From: Cellvibrionaceae bacterium AOL6
GTDB taxonomy: Bacteria > Pseudomonadota > Gammaproteobacteria > Pseudomonadales > Cellvibrionaceae
Direction of reading: 5' to 3'
DNA length: 64,000 bases
Assembly (NCBI GenBank): GCA_003265435.1
Contig: NOXC01000006.1
Span: forward strand, 124,001-188,000
The position numbers and the translations under genes were made by a program. Shown one piece after another: positions 27,809 through 37,153 of this stretch. Under the pieces are notes generated by a model, which saw only the letters and a program-made list of their open reading frames with translations, did no database searches and was not told the origin of the DNA. Each line of letters starts with the position of its first letter. Position 1 is the first letter of the stretch.

Positions 27809-28054
27809 ATGGGTATTAGCGGCATCAGCATTCCTTCACTTCTGATTATTCTCGCCATCGTTTTGCTGCTGTTCGGCACGAAGCGCCTGCGCAGCTTGGG
27901 CAGCGACCTCGGCGGTGCCATCAAGGGCTTTAAAAAAGCCGTCAGCGAAGATGAGAAGAAAGAAGAAGACACCCCCGCCGTTGAAGCCGATCAGCGTACA
28001 AACGCGACGACAGGCGAAACTGTGCAGGAAAAATCCTCTCAAGAACAAAAGTAA
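27809..28054 (+). CDS. tatA: Sec-independent translocase subunit TatA
   Basis: 81 residues. One N-terminal membrane helix ([20 protein letters not shown] with the FG hinge), an amphipathic helix ([19 protein letters not shown]) and an acidic unstructured tail, the TatA layout. It oligomerizes to let folded proteins cross the inner membrane. I start at the ATG 27809; a longer frame from 27728 reads into hisE. Confidence 0.95.
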   Translation: MGISGISIPSLLIILAIVLLLFGTKRLRSLGSDLGGAIKGFKKAVSEDEKKEEDTPAVEADQRTNATTGETVQEKSSQEQK

Positions 28055-28057
28055 ACC

Positions 28058-28486
28058 ATGAGCTTTTGGGAGTTGCTCGTCATCGTTGTCGTCGGCCTCT
28101 TGGTCGTCGGCCCTGAACGCCTGCCCGATGCCTTGCGCAGCGGCATGCTCTGGTTCGGACGCCTCAAGCGCAGCATCAATGACACGCGAAGCGAATTTGA
28201 ACAGCAGCTCGGTATGGACGAAATCCGGCGCGAGCTGCACAACGAGCAGGTGATGAAGTCACTGAAAGCGCTCGAAGAGGCACAACGCGATCTCGCTCGC
28301 GATGTCGACGAGGCCGATGATGCCCTGAAGGCCCAGATCAAAGCCATCGAGGACAGCATCGACGAGCCGGTTCCGCACGATGAGCCAGCCAATCCCGAGC
28401 TGTCGACCTCCGACACCGAAGCTTCTACTTCCCCATCTTCCGTCAACAACAAGCCCGAGCATGAGCCAGAACGACGCGCAGACTGA
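28058..28486 (+). CDS. tatB: Twin-arginine translocase subunit TatB
   Basis: 142 residues. N-terminal helix [20 protein letters not shown] with the Glu and the GPERLP turn typical of TatB, then amphipathic and coiled helices rich in Glu, Arg and Lys, then an acidic Pro/Ser tail. With TatC it forms the signal-peptide receptor. It begins 3 bases after tatA and overlaps tatC by 26 bases. Confidence 0.95.
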   Translation: MSFWELLVIVVVGLLVVGPERLPDALRSGMLWFGRLKRSINDTRSEFEQQLGMDEIRRELHNEQVMKSLKALEEAQRDLARDVDEADDALKAQIKAIEDSIDEPVPHDEPANPELSTSDTEASTSPSSVNNKPEHEPERRAD

Positions 28487-29225
28487 TCAGGGCCAGCCTC
28501 TGGTAGAACACCTCATTGAACTTCGATCCTGCCTGGTACGCGCGATCGTCGCCGTACTCGTGGTGTTTTTGGGTCTATTTGCATTCGCGAACGACATTTA
28601 CGAATTTGTCGCCGCGCCCCTGCAGAAATTCCTCCCAGAGGGGACCACCATGATTGCGACAGACGTCGCATCGCCCTTTCTGACGCCGTTCAAGCTTACG
28701 CTCTATACCGCGATCTACATCAGCGTGCCCTACATTCTCTATCAGATCTGGCGCTTTATCGCGCCCGCGCTCTACGCGAAGGAAAAGCGCATTGCCTTCC
28801 CGCTGCTGGCTTCGAGTATCGTGCTGTTCTACTCGGGTACGGCCTTCGCGTACTTCGTTGTCTTCCCGCTGGTGTTTCAGTTTTTCACCGGCATTGGGCC
28901 CGAAAGTGTGTCCATGATGACGGACATCAGCAGCTACCTGAGCTTCGTGATCAAGTTGTTTTTTGCGTTCGGCTTGGCCTTTGAGATCCCGGTGGCTACA
29001 GTACTGCTTATTTACGGCGGCTTCATTTCTCCGAGCGGACTGGCGAGTAAACGCCCTTACGTCATCGTCGGCTGTTTTGTGCTGGGTATGTTTTTGACCC
29101 CGCCGGATGTCATTTCACAATTGCTGCTGGCACTGCCGATGTGGTTGCTGTTTGAAGCGGGCCTGCTTACGGGTCAGTTACTGGTGCGAGGTCGGGAAAC
29201 CGAAGAAGACGCTGACGCGGCATAG
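28461..29225 (+). CDS. tatC: Twin-arginine translocase subunit TatC
   Basis: 254 residues, six membrane helices. [16 protein letters not shown] with the signal-binding Glu, the P[10 protein letters not shown] loop, [17 protein letters not shown] and [20 protein letters not shown] are characteristic. It recognizes the twin-arginine signal. The ATG at 28461 lies inside tatB, giving a coupled overlap. The last 52 bases overlap the convergent WYL regulator gene. Confidence 0.96.
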   Translation: MSQNDAQTDQGQPLVEHLIELRSCLVRAIVAVLVVFLGLFAFANDIYEFVAAPLQKFLPEGTTMIATDVASPFLTPFKLTLYTAIYISVPYILYQIWRFIAPALYAKEKRIAFPLLASSIVLFYSGTAFAYFVVFPLVFQFFTGIGPESVSMMTDISSYLSFVIKLFFAFGLAFEIPVATVLLIYGGFISPSGLASKRPYVIVGCFVLGMFLTPPDVISQLLLALPMWLLFEAGLLTGQLLVRGRETEEDADAA

Positions 29226-29911
29226 TCACTGCGGCATTTCACCCCAGACAAATAGTGCGCGAGGGAGCAGGTCTCGGTCAGCGAGAAATGCTCTCCTGTC
29301 GGCTCGCACGCCTGAATGCGATCCACCCTGAAACTGCGATACCCCTCGCGCAAACAACAATGTGCGACCACCGTCCACACCTGCCCCCAGAAAAAGATCC
29401 CCAGAGGCCACACCACGCGCTCGCTGCTTTGCTCATCGAGCGACAGGTATTCAATGCGCAACGCGTGTTGTTGACGCACCGCGTCTCGCAGCAGAGGTGC
29501 GTGAGGGTTGTGCCGCTCCAGATCCGCAAAACGCGGTACCTCGATCACCATCGAGCGCTCAAGGTCCTTCAGGTCCGGAGGCAGCACTCCAATGATTTTA
29601 TTCAGTGCGCTGTCGGCATTGGCGGCCAGGGCCTGATCACTCCAGGCTCTGACCATGCGCACACCTAAAATCAACGCTTCCACTTCGTCCGCATCAAACA
29701 TCAACGGCGGCATGTCGAAATGCCGCATGATGCGATACCCCACGCCCGCCTCTCCCTCGATCGGAATACCGGCCCCTTCCAGCTTCTGCATGTCTCGATA
29801 AATCGTTCGAATGGAGACGTCCAGTTGCTCCGACAAGTCACGAGCAGTCAACACGGTGCGGCGATTACGCAACAGATTGACGATTTTCAAGAGTCTTTCA
29901 GTGTGCTGCAT
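29174..29911 (-). CDS. YafY-type transcriptional regulator, HTH plus WYL domain
   Basis: 245 residues. N-terminal winged helix ([10 protein letters not shown] to [20 protein letters not shown]) and a C-terminal WYL domain with [29 protein letters not shown] and [18 protein letters not shown] domains bind nucleotides or small ligands and the protein binds DNA. The small monooxygenase-like gene 45 bases upstream on the same strand is a probable operon partner and target. The 3' end overlaps tatC by 52 bases in the opposite direction. Confidence 0.9.
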   Translation of the reverse strand: MQHTERLLKIVNLLRNRRTVLTARDLSEQLDVSIRTIYRDMQKLEGAGIPIEGEAGVGYRIMRHFDMPPLMFDADEVEALILGVRMVRAWSDQALAANADSALNKIIGVLPPDLKDLERSMVIEVPRFADLERHNPHAPLLRDAVRQQHALRIEYLSLDEQSSERVVWPLGIFFWGQVWTVVAHCCLREGYRSFRVDRIQACEPTGEHFSLTETCSLAHYLSGVKCRSDYAASASSSVSRPRTSN

Positions 29912-29956
29912 GCGCAGGGCATTCCTGTGGTAACGGTACTGGCGAGCGCAGGCGTA

Positions 29957-30283
29957 TTACGCGCGCAGTGGCTGCTTCGACGGACAGATGTGCGACACGA
30001 CCGTCGCTTTCGTCGCGACCACCGTATCCAAATCCAGCATGTCCATCCAGGCCTCAAACGCCTCATCCGCCATCAAGGGCTCGACGGCCGCGTGCGCCTC
30101 GTTATCTTTCCAGTAAACCACATCCTGCCACTGCTGTGCATCGACTCGGGCCAAAGTGCGATACAGGAAGCCCTCTGCCCCCAGTAACAGCCTGTCGACA
30201 GCGGCACTCTGTCGTAAGAGATCGGATTCCTGCACGCCCGGAATAGGGCGAAAACGGTATATTTGCATAACGGTATGATTCAT
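29957..30283 (-). CDS. Small dimeric alpha/beta-barrel-like protein
   Basis: 108 residues. AAGGAG five to six bases before the ATG at 30281-30283 fixes the start. It begins MQIYRFRPIPGVQESDLL and continues with LLGAEGFLYRTLARVD and WQDVVYWKDNEAHAA, a pattern of the ABM/EthD-type ferredoxin-like fold that often holds cofactor-free monooxygenases. No catalytic residue can be named. It probably shares a transcript with the WYL regulator. Confidence 0.65.
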   Translation of the reverse strand: MNHTVMQIYRFRPIPGVQESDLLRQSAAVDRLLLGAEGFLYRTLARVDAQQWQDVVYWKDNEAHAAVEPLMADEAFEAWMDMLDLDTVVATKATVVSHICPSKQPLRA

Positions 30284-30488
30284 GGTGACTCTCCTTGCCC
30301 CAGCGGGATTGAAGCCCATCTTCAACACCCGAACTGCCACTATAAGCGGCCCCTGCTGACAGCTGCCTGTCAGTAGCCATGCAAGAACGCATTCTCGCAT
30401 TGAATTAGCGGCCACAAGACCTAGAATGAAGGTTGGAATCGATGTTGATATCGATGAAGCTATTGGATCAGGAAGGCTAGGAATTGCC

Positions 30489-31448
30489 ATGACGCCGCTT
30501 TACCCCGAGATCAAACCTTTTGCTCGCCACGACCTCAAAGTGGACGACCTGCATACGCTCTACATTGAAGAGTGCGGCATCCCCGATGGCATACCCATCC
30601 TCTTTATTCACGGGGGCCCGGGAGCGGGCTGTAGCGGGGATGATCGCCGCTTTTTCGACCCCGAGAAATACCGCATCATCCTGTTCGATCAACGCGGCTC
30701 CGGGCGCTCTCGTCCACATGCCGAGCTGACACACAATGACAGCCAGGCGCTGGTGTCCGACATCGAAAAAATCCGTCTGCTGCTCAATGTCGACCGCTGG
30801 GCACTGTTTGGCGGCTCCTGGGGCTCCACACTCGCCTTGCTCTATGCGCAAACGCACCCGGAACGGGTCCTGGCGATGGTGCTGCGAGGTATTTTCCTCT
30901 GCCGGGATGAAGACCTCGAGTGGTTCTACCAGTCCGGTGCGGATCGCCTGTTCCCGGACTACTGGCAGGATTTTATTCAGGTACTGGACGCGTCCGAGCG
31001 AAGCAACATCTTGCAGGCGTATTACAAAAAGCTGACCGGCGACAACGAATTGGCCAAAATGGCTGCGGCTAAAGCCTGGTCTTTGTGGGAGGGTCGCTGC
31101 GCGACACTGCGACCTCATCACGATGTCGTCGCGCGTTTCAGCGAGCCGCACCTGGCGCTGTCGCTCGCGAGAATTGAAGCGCACTATTTCATGAACCAGG
31201 CCTTTATGGAGCCCAATCAGCTGCTGCGCGATTGCGAGCGTCTGCACGGCATCCCCGGCACGATTATTCATGGCCGTTACGACGTAATATGCCCGCTCGA
31301 CAATGCCTGGGAGCTACACCGATGCTGGCCGGATTCCGAGTTGCAAATTATCCGCGATGCCGGGCACTCAGCCTATGAGCCCTCTATCGCCGATGCGCTC
31401 GTGAAAGCGACGGACCAACTCGCCAAGCGCTTAGACGAAAACGCATAG
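30489..31448 (+). CDS. pip: Prolyl aminopeptidase (proline iminopeptidase)
   Basis: 319 residues, alpha/beta hydrolase that removes N-terminal proline from peptides. The oxyanion-side motif HGGPGAGCSGDDRRFFDP, LFDQRGSGRS, the nucleophile in GGSWGSTLAL, Asp in HGRYDVICPL and His in DAGHSAYEP are all in place. The start at 30489 has AGGA eight bases upstream and gives the family length; a frame from 30426 adds unrelated residues. Confidence 0.95.
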   Translation: MTPLYPEIKPFARHDLKVDDLHTLYIEECGIPDGIPILFIHGGPGAGCSGDDRRFFDPEKYRIILFDQRGSGRSRPHAELTHNDSQALVSDIEKIRLLLNVDRWALFGGSWGSTLALLYAQTHPERVLAMVLRGIFLCRDEDLEWFYQSGADRLFPDYWQDFIQVLDASERSNILQAYYKKLTGDNELAKMAAAKAWSLWEGRCATLRPHHDVVARFSEPHLALSLARIEAHYFMNQAFMEPNQLLRDCERLHGIPGTIIHGRYDVICPLDNAWELHRCWPDSELQIIRDAGHSAYEPSIADALVKATDQLAKRLDENA

Positions 31449-31474
31449 CGCGCGGTACTGGGTCAGTGTTGGGC

Positions 31475-32737
31475 CTAGCCAGTTTTGGGCCAGGCAAGCG
31501 TGAATTGCGCCCCACCGAGCTCCGAGCGCGTCACCGTCGCGTCCCCTCCGTGCCACTCCATGATTTTTTTCACGAGGGCGAGGCCGAGCCCAAACCCACT
31601 GTCCTGCTCGCACGGCCCCCGTACGAATGCGTCAAAAAGCGTGTCCTGCAATGCATCAGGGACGCCAGGGCCATCGTCTTCCACGACAATGCAATAGCGC
31701 TCATCGCAGCTTTCTAGCCGCACGCGAATGGTATGTTGTGCGTAGCGCTGTGCATTGTTCAATAAATTGCGAACCGCGTGCTCCATCAGCTGCCACTCAC
31801 AGCGCCACAGCGTAGCGCCATCTGAGTTCACGAGCGCGTAGTTAAGCGGTGACACTTCCCGTTTTTGGGCGAGCAGCTCCTCGATCATTGCCGCCATATC
31901 GCCACACTGCAGGTTCAAACTCGCGCCTTGCTTTTCGAGTGCGGCAAAACTTAAAAAGGCGGCGATCAGGGATTCCATATCGCGCACATCTCGGCCCAAG
32001 GCCAACAGCCCGGCATCGTCCTCACCGATTTTACGACCGAGGCTATCCAGAGTGAATTTCATACGTGCCAAAGGGGTGCGCAACTCGTGAGAAATGGCAT
32101 GGGTCATGATTTTCTGGGTCGACAGCAAGTCTGTGATGCGAGCCGACATGTGCACATAAGCCTGCTGCAATTCCGCAATGGCCGAGCCTGCTCGAACCAC
32201 GGGTGCATCAAAGCGGGCGTCGTGACCGAGGTGACGCGTCGACTCACGCAGCATTCTTAAATCCCGCGCCAACGGCCAGAACCAGAACAGCACAAGCAGG
32301 CCAAGCATCGCGTAAAAAAACAGGATCAGCGCACGATACACCCAGGTCAACTCCGCATGTTCGGAGCGTACGCGCATCTCCAGTACCAGCGGCGCCTGAT
32401 CAAACTTGAGATACATACGCCGATGTCCCTCGGCCTCGTGAATCGTCACAGGTGAACCCGATTCAAGACGTTCCAGCAATGACGAGGACGCCAGCTCATC
32501 CAGGCCCAGCACGCGCACCTCTAGGCCATGTTGCGCCACCCTGGCCTGCAGGTCAGCGGTCGCCGCTTGCGGGTCATGGGTCGTCGTGAGCGATTCGAGA
32601 ACACGCATTAATGGCAGCACGGTCGAGGAAAGAGGAGGCTCAGGCGCAAACTGTCGCCAAACGAATTCCGTCAACGCTCCCAGCGCCACGACCGAGACGA
32701 CCAGCAGAAGATAGAGCGACAACAGGCCGCGCTTCAC
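31475..32737 (-). CDS. Sensor histidine kinase (RstB-like)
   Basis: 420 residues. Membrane helices at about 4-26 and 135-156 enclose a periplasmic sensor of some 105 residues; a HAMP linker follows. The phospho-acceptor His is in AISHELRTPLARMKF (about 217), the N box in VRNLLNNAQRYA, and G boxes in VVEDDGPGVPD and GFGLGLALV. It is the last gene of a mipA-DUF3019-regulator-kinase operon and starts 18 bases after the regulator ends. It probably senses an envelope signal linked to the first two gene products. Confidence 0.93.
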   Translation of the reverse strand: MKRGLLSLYLLLVVSVVALGALTEFVWRQFAPEPPLSSTVLPLMRVLESLTTTHDPQAATADLQARVAQHGLEVRVLGLDELASSSLLERLESGSPVTIHEAEGHRRMYLKFDQAPLVLEMRVRSEHAELTWVYRALILFFYAMLGLLVLFWFWPLARDLRMLRESTRHLGHDARFDAPVVRAGSAIAELQQAYVHMSARITDLLSTQKIMTHAISHELRTPLARMKFTLDSLGRKIGEDDAGLLALGRDVRDMESLIAAFLSFAALEKQGASLNLQCGDMAAMIEELLAQKREVSPLNYALVNSDGATLWRCEWQLMEHAVRNLLNNAQRYAQHTIRVRLESCDERYCIVVEDDGPGVPDALQDTLFDAFVRGPCEQDSGFGLGLALVKKIMEWHGGDATVTRSELGGAQFTLAWPKTG

Positions 32738-32755
32738 AGGACGCGCACCATCGCG

Positions 32756-33448
32756 TTACCAGACATCCGCCACGAAGAGATAGCCCCGCCCCCAGATGGT
32801 TTTGATTTTTTGGGGCTGCTCCGAATCGTCACCGAGCTTTTTTCGAAGTTGGGAAATACGGACATCAATTGTGCGATCGAGCCCGTCATAGGGGCGGCCG
32901 TAGATTTTATTAAACAAGTATTCGCGGCTGAGCACTTCTCCGGCCTTCTGGGCCAGTACGGCGAGCAAATCAAATTCATGACTGGTCAGCGACACGTCTT
33001 TTGACGCCAGAGTGACCGTCCTTGCCGCCAGATCGATACGCAATGCCCCGACGGCAATCAAAGGCGTATCCTCTTCAGATACCGCGCCGCTGCGACGCAG
33101 TAAGGCCCTCAAGCGCGCCAGCAGCACTCGCGGCTCGACGGGTTTAATGACATAGTCGTCCGCACCGAACTCAAAGCCAAGGACCTGATCCAAGTCGGAA
33201 TCGCGTGCGGTCAACATCAGAATGGGCGCGGTGAACTCCGGACGCAAGTCTCGACAGATACTCAGGCCATCCATACCCGGAAGGCCTATATCCAAAATCA
33301 AAAGGTCGGGGTTGAGGGCGCGCACCTGGCGCGGGACATTGTGGCCAAAGCCTTCGACAACCACGTCAAATTCATGCTCTTCCAAGAATTGACGCACTAA
33401 TTGAGCCAGCCGTTCATCGTCTTCTGCGAGCAATACCAGCCGTTTCAC
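32756..33448 (-). CDS. OmpR-family response regulator (RstA-like)
   Basis: 230 residues. Receiver domain with EDD in LLAEDDERLA, acceptor Asp in LLILDIGLPGMDG, Thr in LMLTARD and Lys in YVIKPVEPR; then a winged-helix DNA-binding domain with LTSHEFDLLAVLAQKAGEVL and RTIDVRISQLRKKLGDD. The start is GTG at 33446-33448 with GGAG seven bases upstream. It lies between the DUF3019 gene and the kinase. Confidence 0.94.
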   Translation of the reverse strand: MKRLVLLAEDDERLAQLVRQFLEEHEFDVVVEGFGHNVPRQVRALNPDLLILDIGLPGMDGLSICRDLRPEFTAPILMLTARDSDLDQVLGFEFGADDYVIKPVEPRVLLARLRALLRRSGAVSEEDTPLIAVGALRIDLAARTVTLASKDVSLTSHEFDLLAVLAQKAGEVLSREYLFNKIYGRPYDGLDRTIDVRISQLRKKLGDDSEQPQKIKTIWGRGYLFVADVW

Positions 33449-33522
33449 GTTTTTTCTCCGTTGGGGTATATCAACTCGAAGCGTGCGTGCGGTGTGCACC
33501 TTTGCGTTCGAGAAGTCAGACC

Positions 33523-33933
33523 CTAAAAAAAGCTCCAGGGGTTTCTGCGTCGATGGCGAAACGCTTTATTATCGTGCACGACCTCGAAGCGCTCGGCAAC
33601 CAAGGGTGTGCCGTCTTCAATTTCACGTAATTCAAATTCAATATTATCCCCGGTGCGTATTTCGACTTCGTGGTGCCCCTCACGCTCGTCTTCCCAGCAG
33701 CGCAGCGGTAGAGACTTACCACTCTGAAACAGACACACCGACGTGGCGGCGCGCGCGGACCAGACCAATTCCAACTGGTCGTGACATTCGCGCTCGTCGG
33801 CATCGAGCACACACAATCGCGGCTTCACACTAAAGCGAATTCCCGACTCACCCGCCAATGCCCAGAGTGACATGCCGGACAGAAGTGCCCCCAGTGTATA
33901 CACACTGAAGAGACGAAGCCTTCGTCGAGACAC
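33523..33933 (-). CDS. Secreted DUF3019 family protein
   Basis: About 136 residues. A signal peptide (SRRRLRLFSVYTLGALL, then GMSLWALAGES) precedes a beta-rich domain with PRLCVLDADERECHD, LVWSA, SVCLFQ and LPLRCWEDEREGHHE, the four-cysteine pattern of DUF3019. Function unknown. The family is often found beside a MipA protein and a two-component system, as here. The start is uncertain: GTG at 33931-33933, four bases after the mipA stop, fits the signal peptide; a TTG at 33960 inside mipA is the alternative. Confidence 0.8.
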   Translation of the reverse strand: MSRRRLRLFSVYTLGALLSGMSLWALAGESGIRFSVKPRLCVLDADERECHDQLELVWSARAATSVCLFQSGKSLPLRCWEDEREGHHEVEIRTGDNIEFELREIEDGTPLVAERFEVVHDNKAFRHRRRNPWSFF

Positions 33934-33937
33934 GCCG

Positions 33938-34879
33938 TTAGAAATGATACACGCCTCCAAAGAAGCCCGTCACCACGTCGTCTTCGGCGACCAAGGGGCT
34001 GTCGGTCGCACTGTCACTCAGCCAGCGCCAGTGCAGTGTCGCCTGCAGGCTCCAGCGCTCCGTCAATCGGTAGTGCCAGTCCCCTCTCACGAAAGGCGAC
34101 ACGCCGGCATCGGCTTCATACACCAGGCGAGGGTCATCGACTTCATCGGCTCGGATACCGTAGTAGTAATCCAGCGCGCGCGCGTCCTGCCAGATAAACC
34201 CGCCACTGACACTCAGCCAGTGCCGAGCATACACAAAATCGTGCAACACTGAGGCGCGAACTTCCTGCCCCTTGTGCACCCCGCTGATGTCCTGCAGCGC
34301 CTGAATCGTTACGTAGGTCGGCCCGGAAAACGCTCGATATTCAAAGCCCGCGAGCATCGCTAAATTACGGTCATGCAAATCATCTGTCGAAGGCGGAGCC
34401 GGCGACGCGGGACTTTGCTCAAGCTGCCTAACGCCGTCGGCCTCTTCACCCAACAGCGAATCGGCCTGTTCGGGCTGCACCGTCTGCGCCATAAGCGGCG
34501 CCGAATTCACCCCTCCGCCAATCACCAGGTTGCCAATACTGAAATCGTTGAAAAACATGTGCTCGTAGGCGGGCGACATCAGCACATTGAATTCCTGGTG
34601 CCGACTTTGCGCAAGCAAATAGCCGATGTTCAGGTTGTCGATAAAGAATCGCTCACCGTAGTAGTGAACGCTCGGCAACAGGACCAGAGGGAGGGGCTCA
34701 CCGTCTTCGAGCGGGTTGCTTCGCGCACCCAGGCCGACGCCGAGTGACACCGCCCACGTGTCCACGGGAATACAGTCCCGCGTCTCTTCCACGCAGTCTT
34801 CCGTCGCGTTCAGTAGAGGGAGAGGGAGCGCCACTAGGGCGATAAAAAGGCTGCGCCGGAGCTTCGCGTGTAGGGACAT
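33938..34879 (-). CDS. MipA/OmpV family outer-membrane protein
   Basis: 313 residues. Signal peptide (KLRRSLFIALVALPLPLLNA) then repeated amphipathic strands and a final aromatic residue in VVTGFFGGVYHF, the mark of outer-membrane barrels. The MipA/OmpV family includes a scaffold for murein synthesis in E. coli and antibiotic-inducible channels elsewhere. A Ser/Pro/Asp-rich loop around residues 150-170 is probably surface exposed. First gene of the operon that ends with the two-component pair, so it may report on or repair envelope stress. Confidence 0.85.
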   Translation of the reverse strand: MSLHAKLRRSLFIALVALPLPLLNATEDCVEETRDCIPVDTWAVSLGVGLGARSNPLEDGEPLPLVLLPSVHYYGERFFIDNLNIGYLLAQSRHQEFNVLMSPAYEHMFFNDFSIGNLVIGGGVNSAPLMAQTVQPEQADSLLGEEADGVRQLEQSPASPAPPSTDDLHDRNLAMLAGFEYRAFSGPTYVTIQALQDISGVHKGQEVRASVLHDFVYARHWLSVSGGFIWQDARALDYYYGIRADEVDDPRLVYEADAGVSPFVRGDWHYRLTERWSLQATLHWRWLSDSATDSPLVAEDDVVTGFFGGVYHF

Positions 34880-34965
34880 GGGGTGCTATCGTAATGCATT
34901 TGCGGTATTGTCGCGATCCACTGCACACCACGTTGTAAATATTTGTACCGGGATTCAAACGGCTT

Positions 34966-35403
34966 ATGAAAGTGCTCCTGCAACGCAGCCTCGCGGCATC
35001 CGTCAGCGTAGACCAAAAAGTGGTTGGCGCCATTGATCACGGTCTCGTACTGTTGGTGGGCATTGAACCCGAAGACACGGAAGCCGTGCTCTCACGCATG
35101 GCGGACAAGGTGCTCGCGTACCGTGTGTTTTCCGACGCGCAAGGCAAAATGAACCTGAACGTCGGTGAGGCTGGCGGCGGCGTGCTGGTGATTTCACAAT
35201 TCACATTGGCCGCCGATACGCGCAAAGGCTTGCGCCCGAGCTTTAGCCGCGCCGCGCCACCGGCCCAAGCGGAAACTCTGTTCGCGCGCTTCGTCGAGTT
35301 GCTGAAGGCGCGACACGATTGTATTGAGACCGGTATATTTGCAGCCGACATGAAAGTCAGCCTGACCAATGACGGTCCGGTGACCTTTTTGCTCGAGATG
35401 TGA
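34966..35403 (+). CDS. dtd: D-aminoacyl-tRNA deacylase
   Basis: 145 residues. It removes D-amino acids wrongly attached to tRNA. MKVLLQRSLAASV at the start, LVLLVGIEPED, ALADKV-like MADKVLAYRVF, QFTLAADTRKGLRPSF with the catalytic SQFTL segment, and MKVSLTNDGPVTFLLE at the end are diagnostic. Divergent from the mipA operon, 86 bases away. Confidence 0.96.
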   Translation: MKVLLQRSLAASVSVDQKVVGAIDHGLVLLVGIEPEDTEAVLSRMADKVLAYRVFSDAQGKMNLNVGEAGGGVLVISQFTLAADTRKGLRPSFSRAAPPAQAETLFARFVELLKARHDCIETGIFAADMKVSLTNDGPVTFLLEM

Positions 35404-35503
35404 ACCCAACTCACGATGGCCGTTGATCCGCGGGGCTTGCCCTGCGAGTAGAACAAATTATAATCACCCCACACCACAGCGATAACAACAAGACGAGGTG
35501 AGC

Positions 35504-35731
35504 ATGGACCCCTTATCGGCTTCTTTTATAACTTTCGGCGCTGTACTACTCCTTGCGAGTTGGGCCTACTTGATCATTGTCTCTTTCCGCAACGACTATA
35601 GCTGGGGTTTGACCTCGCTTTTCCTCCCACCTCTGTCTTACTTCTACAGTCTGTTTCAAATGAAGATCGCCGGCGCGGCGGTGGCGATGGCCTGCATCGG
35701 CAGCGTGTTGGTACTGTTCGGACTGATGTGA
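35504..35731 (+). CDS. Small two-helix membrane protein upstream of pxpA
   Basis: 75 residues. Two hydrophobic helices (SFITFGAVLLLASWAYLIIV and AAVAMACIGSVLVLFGLM) joined by a loop with NDYSWGLTSLFLPPLSYFY. I do not recognise the family with certainty. GAGG lies just before the ATG at 35504; a GTG two codons earlier is also possible. Its stop overlaps the GTG start of pxpA, so it is translationally linked to the 5-oxoprolinase genes, but no function is implied by sequence. Confidence 0.7.
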   Translation: MDPLSASFITFGAVLLLASWAYLIIVSFRNDYSWGLTSLFLPPLSYFYSLFQMKIAGAAVAMACIGSVLVLFGLM

Positions 35732-36459
35732 ATCGCCTGCTTCTAAATTGCGACCTCGGCGAGGGCATGGACCACGCCGATGCACGAATCATCCCACTCA
35801 TAGATCAGGCCAACATTGCCTGCGGTGGTCACGCCGGTGACGAGCGCAGCATGTTGCGCTGCATCAGCCTCGCCCATTTCCACCAGGTGGCTCTAGGCGC
35901 GCACCCAAGCTACCCCGACAAAGCGCACTTCGGGCGGCGCAGCCTGAAGATGTCTGCGCTCGCTCTGCGACAATCCCTGCACGACCAAGTTGCCTCATTC
36001 AATACGCTTTGCGAGCAACAGGGTTTGCGCATGCAACATATCAAGGCCCACGGCGCACTCTACAACGACAGTTTGCGCGAACCACGACTATTGCGCATGC
36101 TGTTCGAGCTGGCCAGTGAATTCCATTGCGCACTGATGATTCAGGCCACCCCCGAATCCCACCCAAGCCGGGTGATGGTCAAGCGCTTCGCCAGAGAGTA
36201 TGACGTGACGGTACTTAGAGAAGGCTTTGCGGATCGGCGCTACACCGAATCCGGCGCCCTGCAACCACGCAATGAACGAGGCGCGGTGCTGCATGAAGTC
36301 GAAGCCATCGTGCGCCAAGCCGAGGCCTTTGCCTCGCGCTCAGCCATCGAAAGCTGTGAGGGCATGCCACTGACTCTGGAAATTGAAAGCCTGTGTGTAC
36401 ACGGAGACAACGAGGTCGCAATCGAGGCGGTCGAAGCGATTCGCAATGTATGTTATTGA
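35728..36459 (+). CDS. pxpA: 5-oxoprolinase subunit A
   Basis: 243 residues of the LamB/YcsF family. With PxpB and PxpC it hydrolyses 5-oxoproline (pyroglutamate) to glutamate using ATP. LLLNCDLGEGMDH at the N terminus, IACGGHAGD, ALGAHPSYPDKAHFGRRS, IKAHGALYND and LCVHGDN near the C terminus are family hallmarks. The GTG at 35728 is needed because the conserved NCDLGE begins only a few residues later. It overlaps pxpB by 14 bases. Confidence 0.94.
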   Translation: MNRLLLNCDLGEGMDHADARIIPLIDQANIACGGHAGDERSMLRCISLAHFHQVALGAHPSYPDKAHFGRRSLKMSALALRQSLHDQVASFNTLCEQQGLRMQHIKAHGALYNDSLREPRLLRMLFELASEFHCALMIQATPESHPSRVMVKRFAREYDVTVLREGFADRRYTESGALQPRNERGAVLHEVEAIVRQAEAFASRSAIESCEGMPLTLEIESLCVHGDNEVAIEAVEAIRNVCY

Positions 36460-37153
36460 ATGCCTGAGTGAGGACTGTTTGCAACTGCGCTTCGAGGAAC
36501 ATGAGCTGGAGCGTGTTTCCGCCTTGATACAGGCCATCGAGACCTTCTTGCGCACGCAGTACGCGAGCGCGCTGCGCGACGTGATCCCCGCCTATGCATC
36601 GCTGACCATTCAGCTGCGCTTCCCACAATGCCTGCCACAACATCTTGTCGAGCCGCTCAAGACATTTATTGATGGGTTCGAACAAAACCAAGAAGCCAGA
36701 GCCAGTCGCCACATCCAGCTCCCATGCTACTATGGCGGTGAGTTCGCACCAGACTTGGACCACGTCGCCACACACTGCGGCCTCAGCCGCACCGACGTCG
36801 TCGCCCTGCATACTCAGACCCCGTACCGTGTCTATGCCATTGGCTTTGCGCCGGGCTTTCCCTATCTGGGCTTTACCTCTGCTGCGCTGGAGATTGGACG
36901 ACGGGCCGAGCCGCGCACTCAGGTGGCTGCGGGCTCGGTAGGTCTCGCCGGACGACAGACAGGCATCTACCCTTGCAGCTCGCCGGGAGGCTGGCAAATC
37001 ATTGGCAATTGCCCCGTCGCGATGTTTCAACCTAAGTCGCGTTCAGTGGCGTCGCTGTGCCCTTTGCGCGTTGGCGATACGGTGCACTTCTACGCGATTG
37101 ATCGCGACGAATATCTTCATTTGAAAGCACAACACCATGCTGTCGCAAGCTGA
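36446..37153 (+). CDS. pxpB: 5-oxoprolinase subunit B (KipI family)
   Basis: 235 residues. Cyclophilin-like fold subunit of 5-oxoprolinase; the homolog KipI inhibits a sporulation kinase in Bacillus. VIPAYASLTIQL, YGGEFAPDLDHVA, YRVYAIGFAPGFPYLGF, PRTQVAAGSVGLAGRQTGIY and SPGGWQIIG are conserved family segments. I start at the ATG 36446 within the end of pxpA, since the frame before it matches nothing in the family. Confidence 0.94.
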   Translation: MYVIECLSEDCLQLRFEEHELERVSALIQAIETFLRTQYASALRDVIPAYASLTIQLRFPQCLPQHLVEPLKTFIDGFEQNQEARASRHIQLPCYYGGEFAPDLDHVATHCGLSRTDVVALHTQTPYRVYAIGFAPGFPYLGFTSAALEIGRRAEPRTQVAAGSVGLAGRQTGIYPCSSPGGWQIIGNCPVAMFQPKSRSVASLCPLRVGDTVHFYAIDRDEYLHLKAQHHAVAS

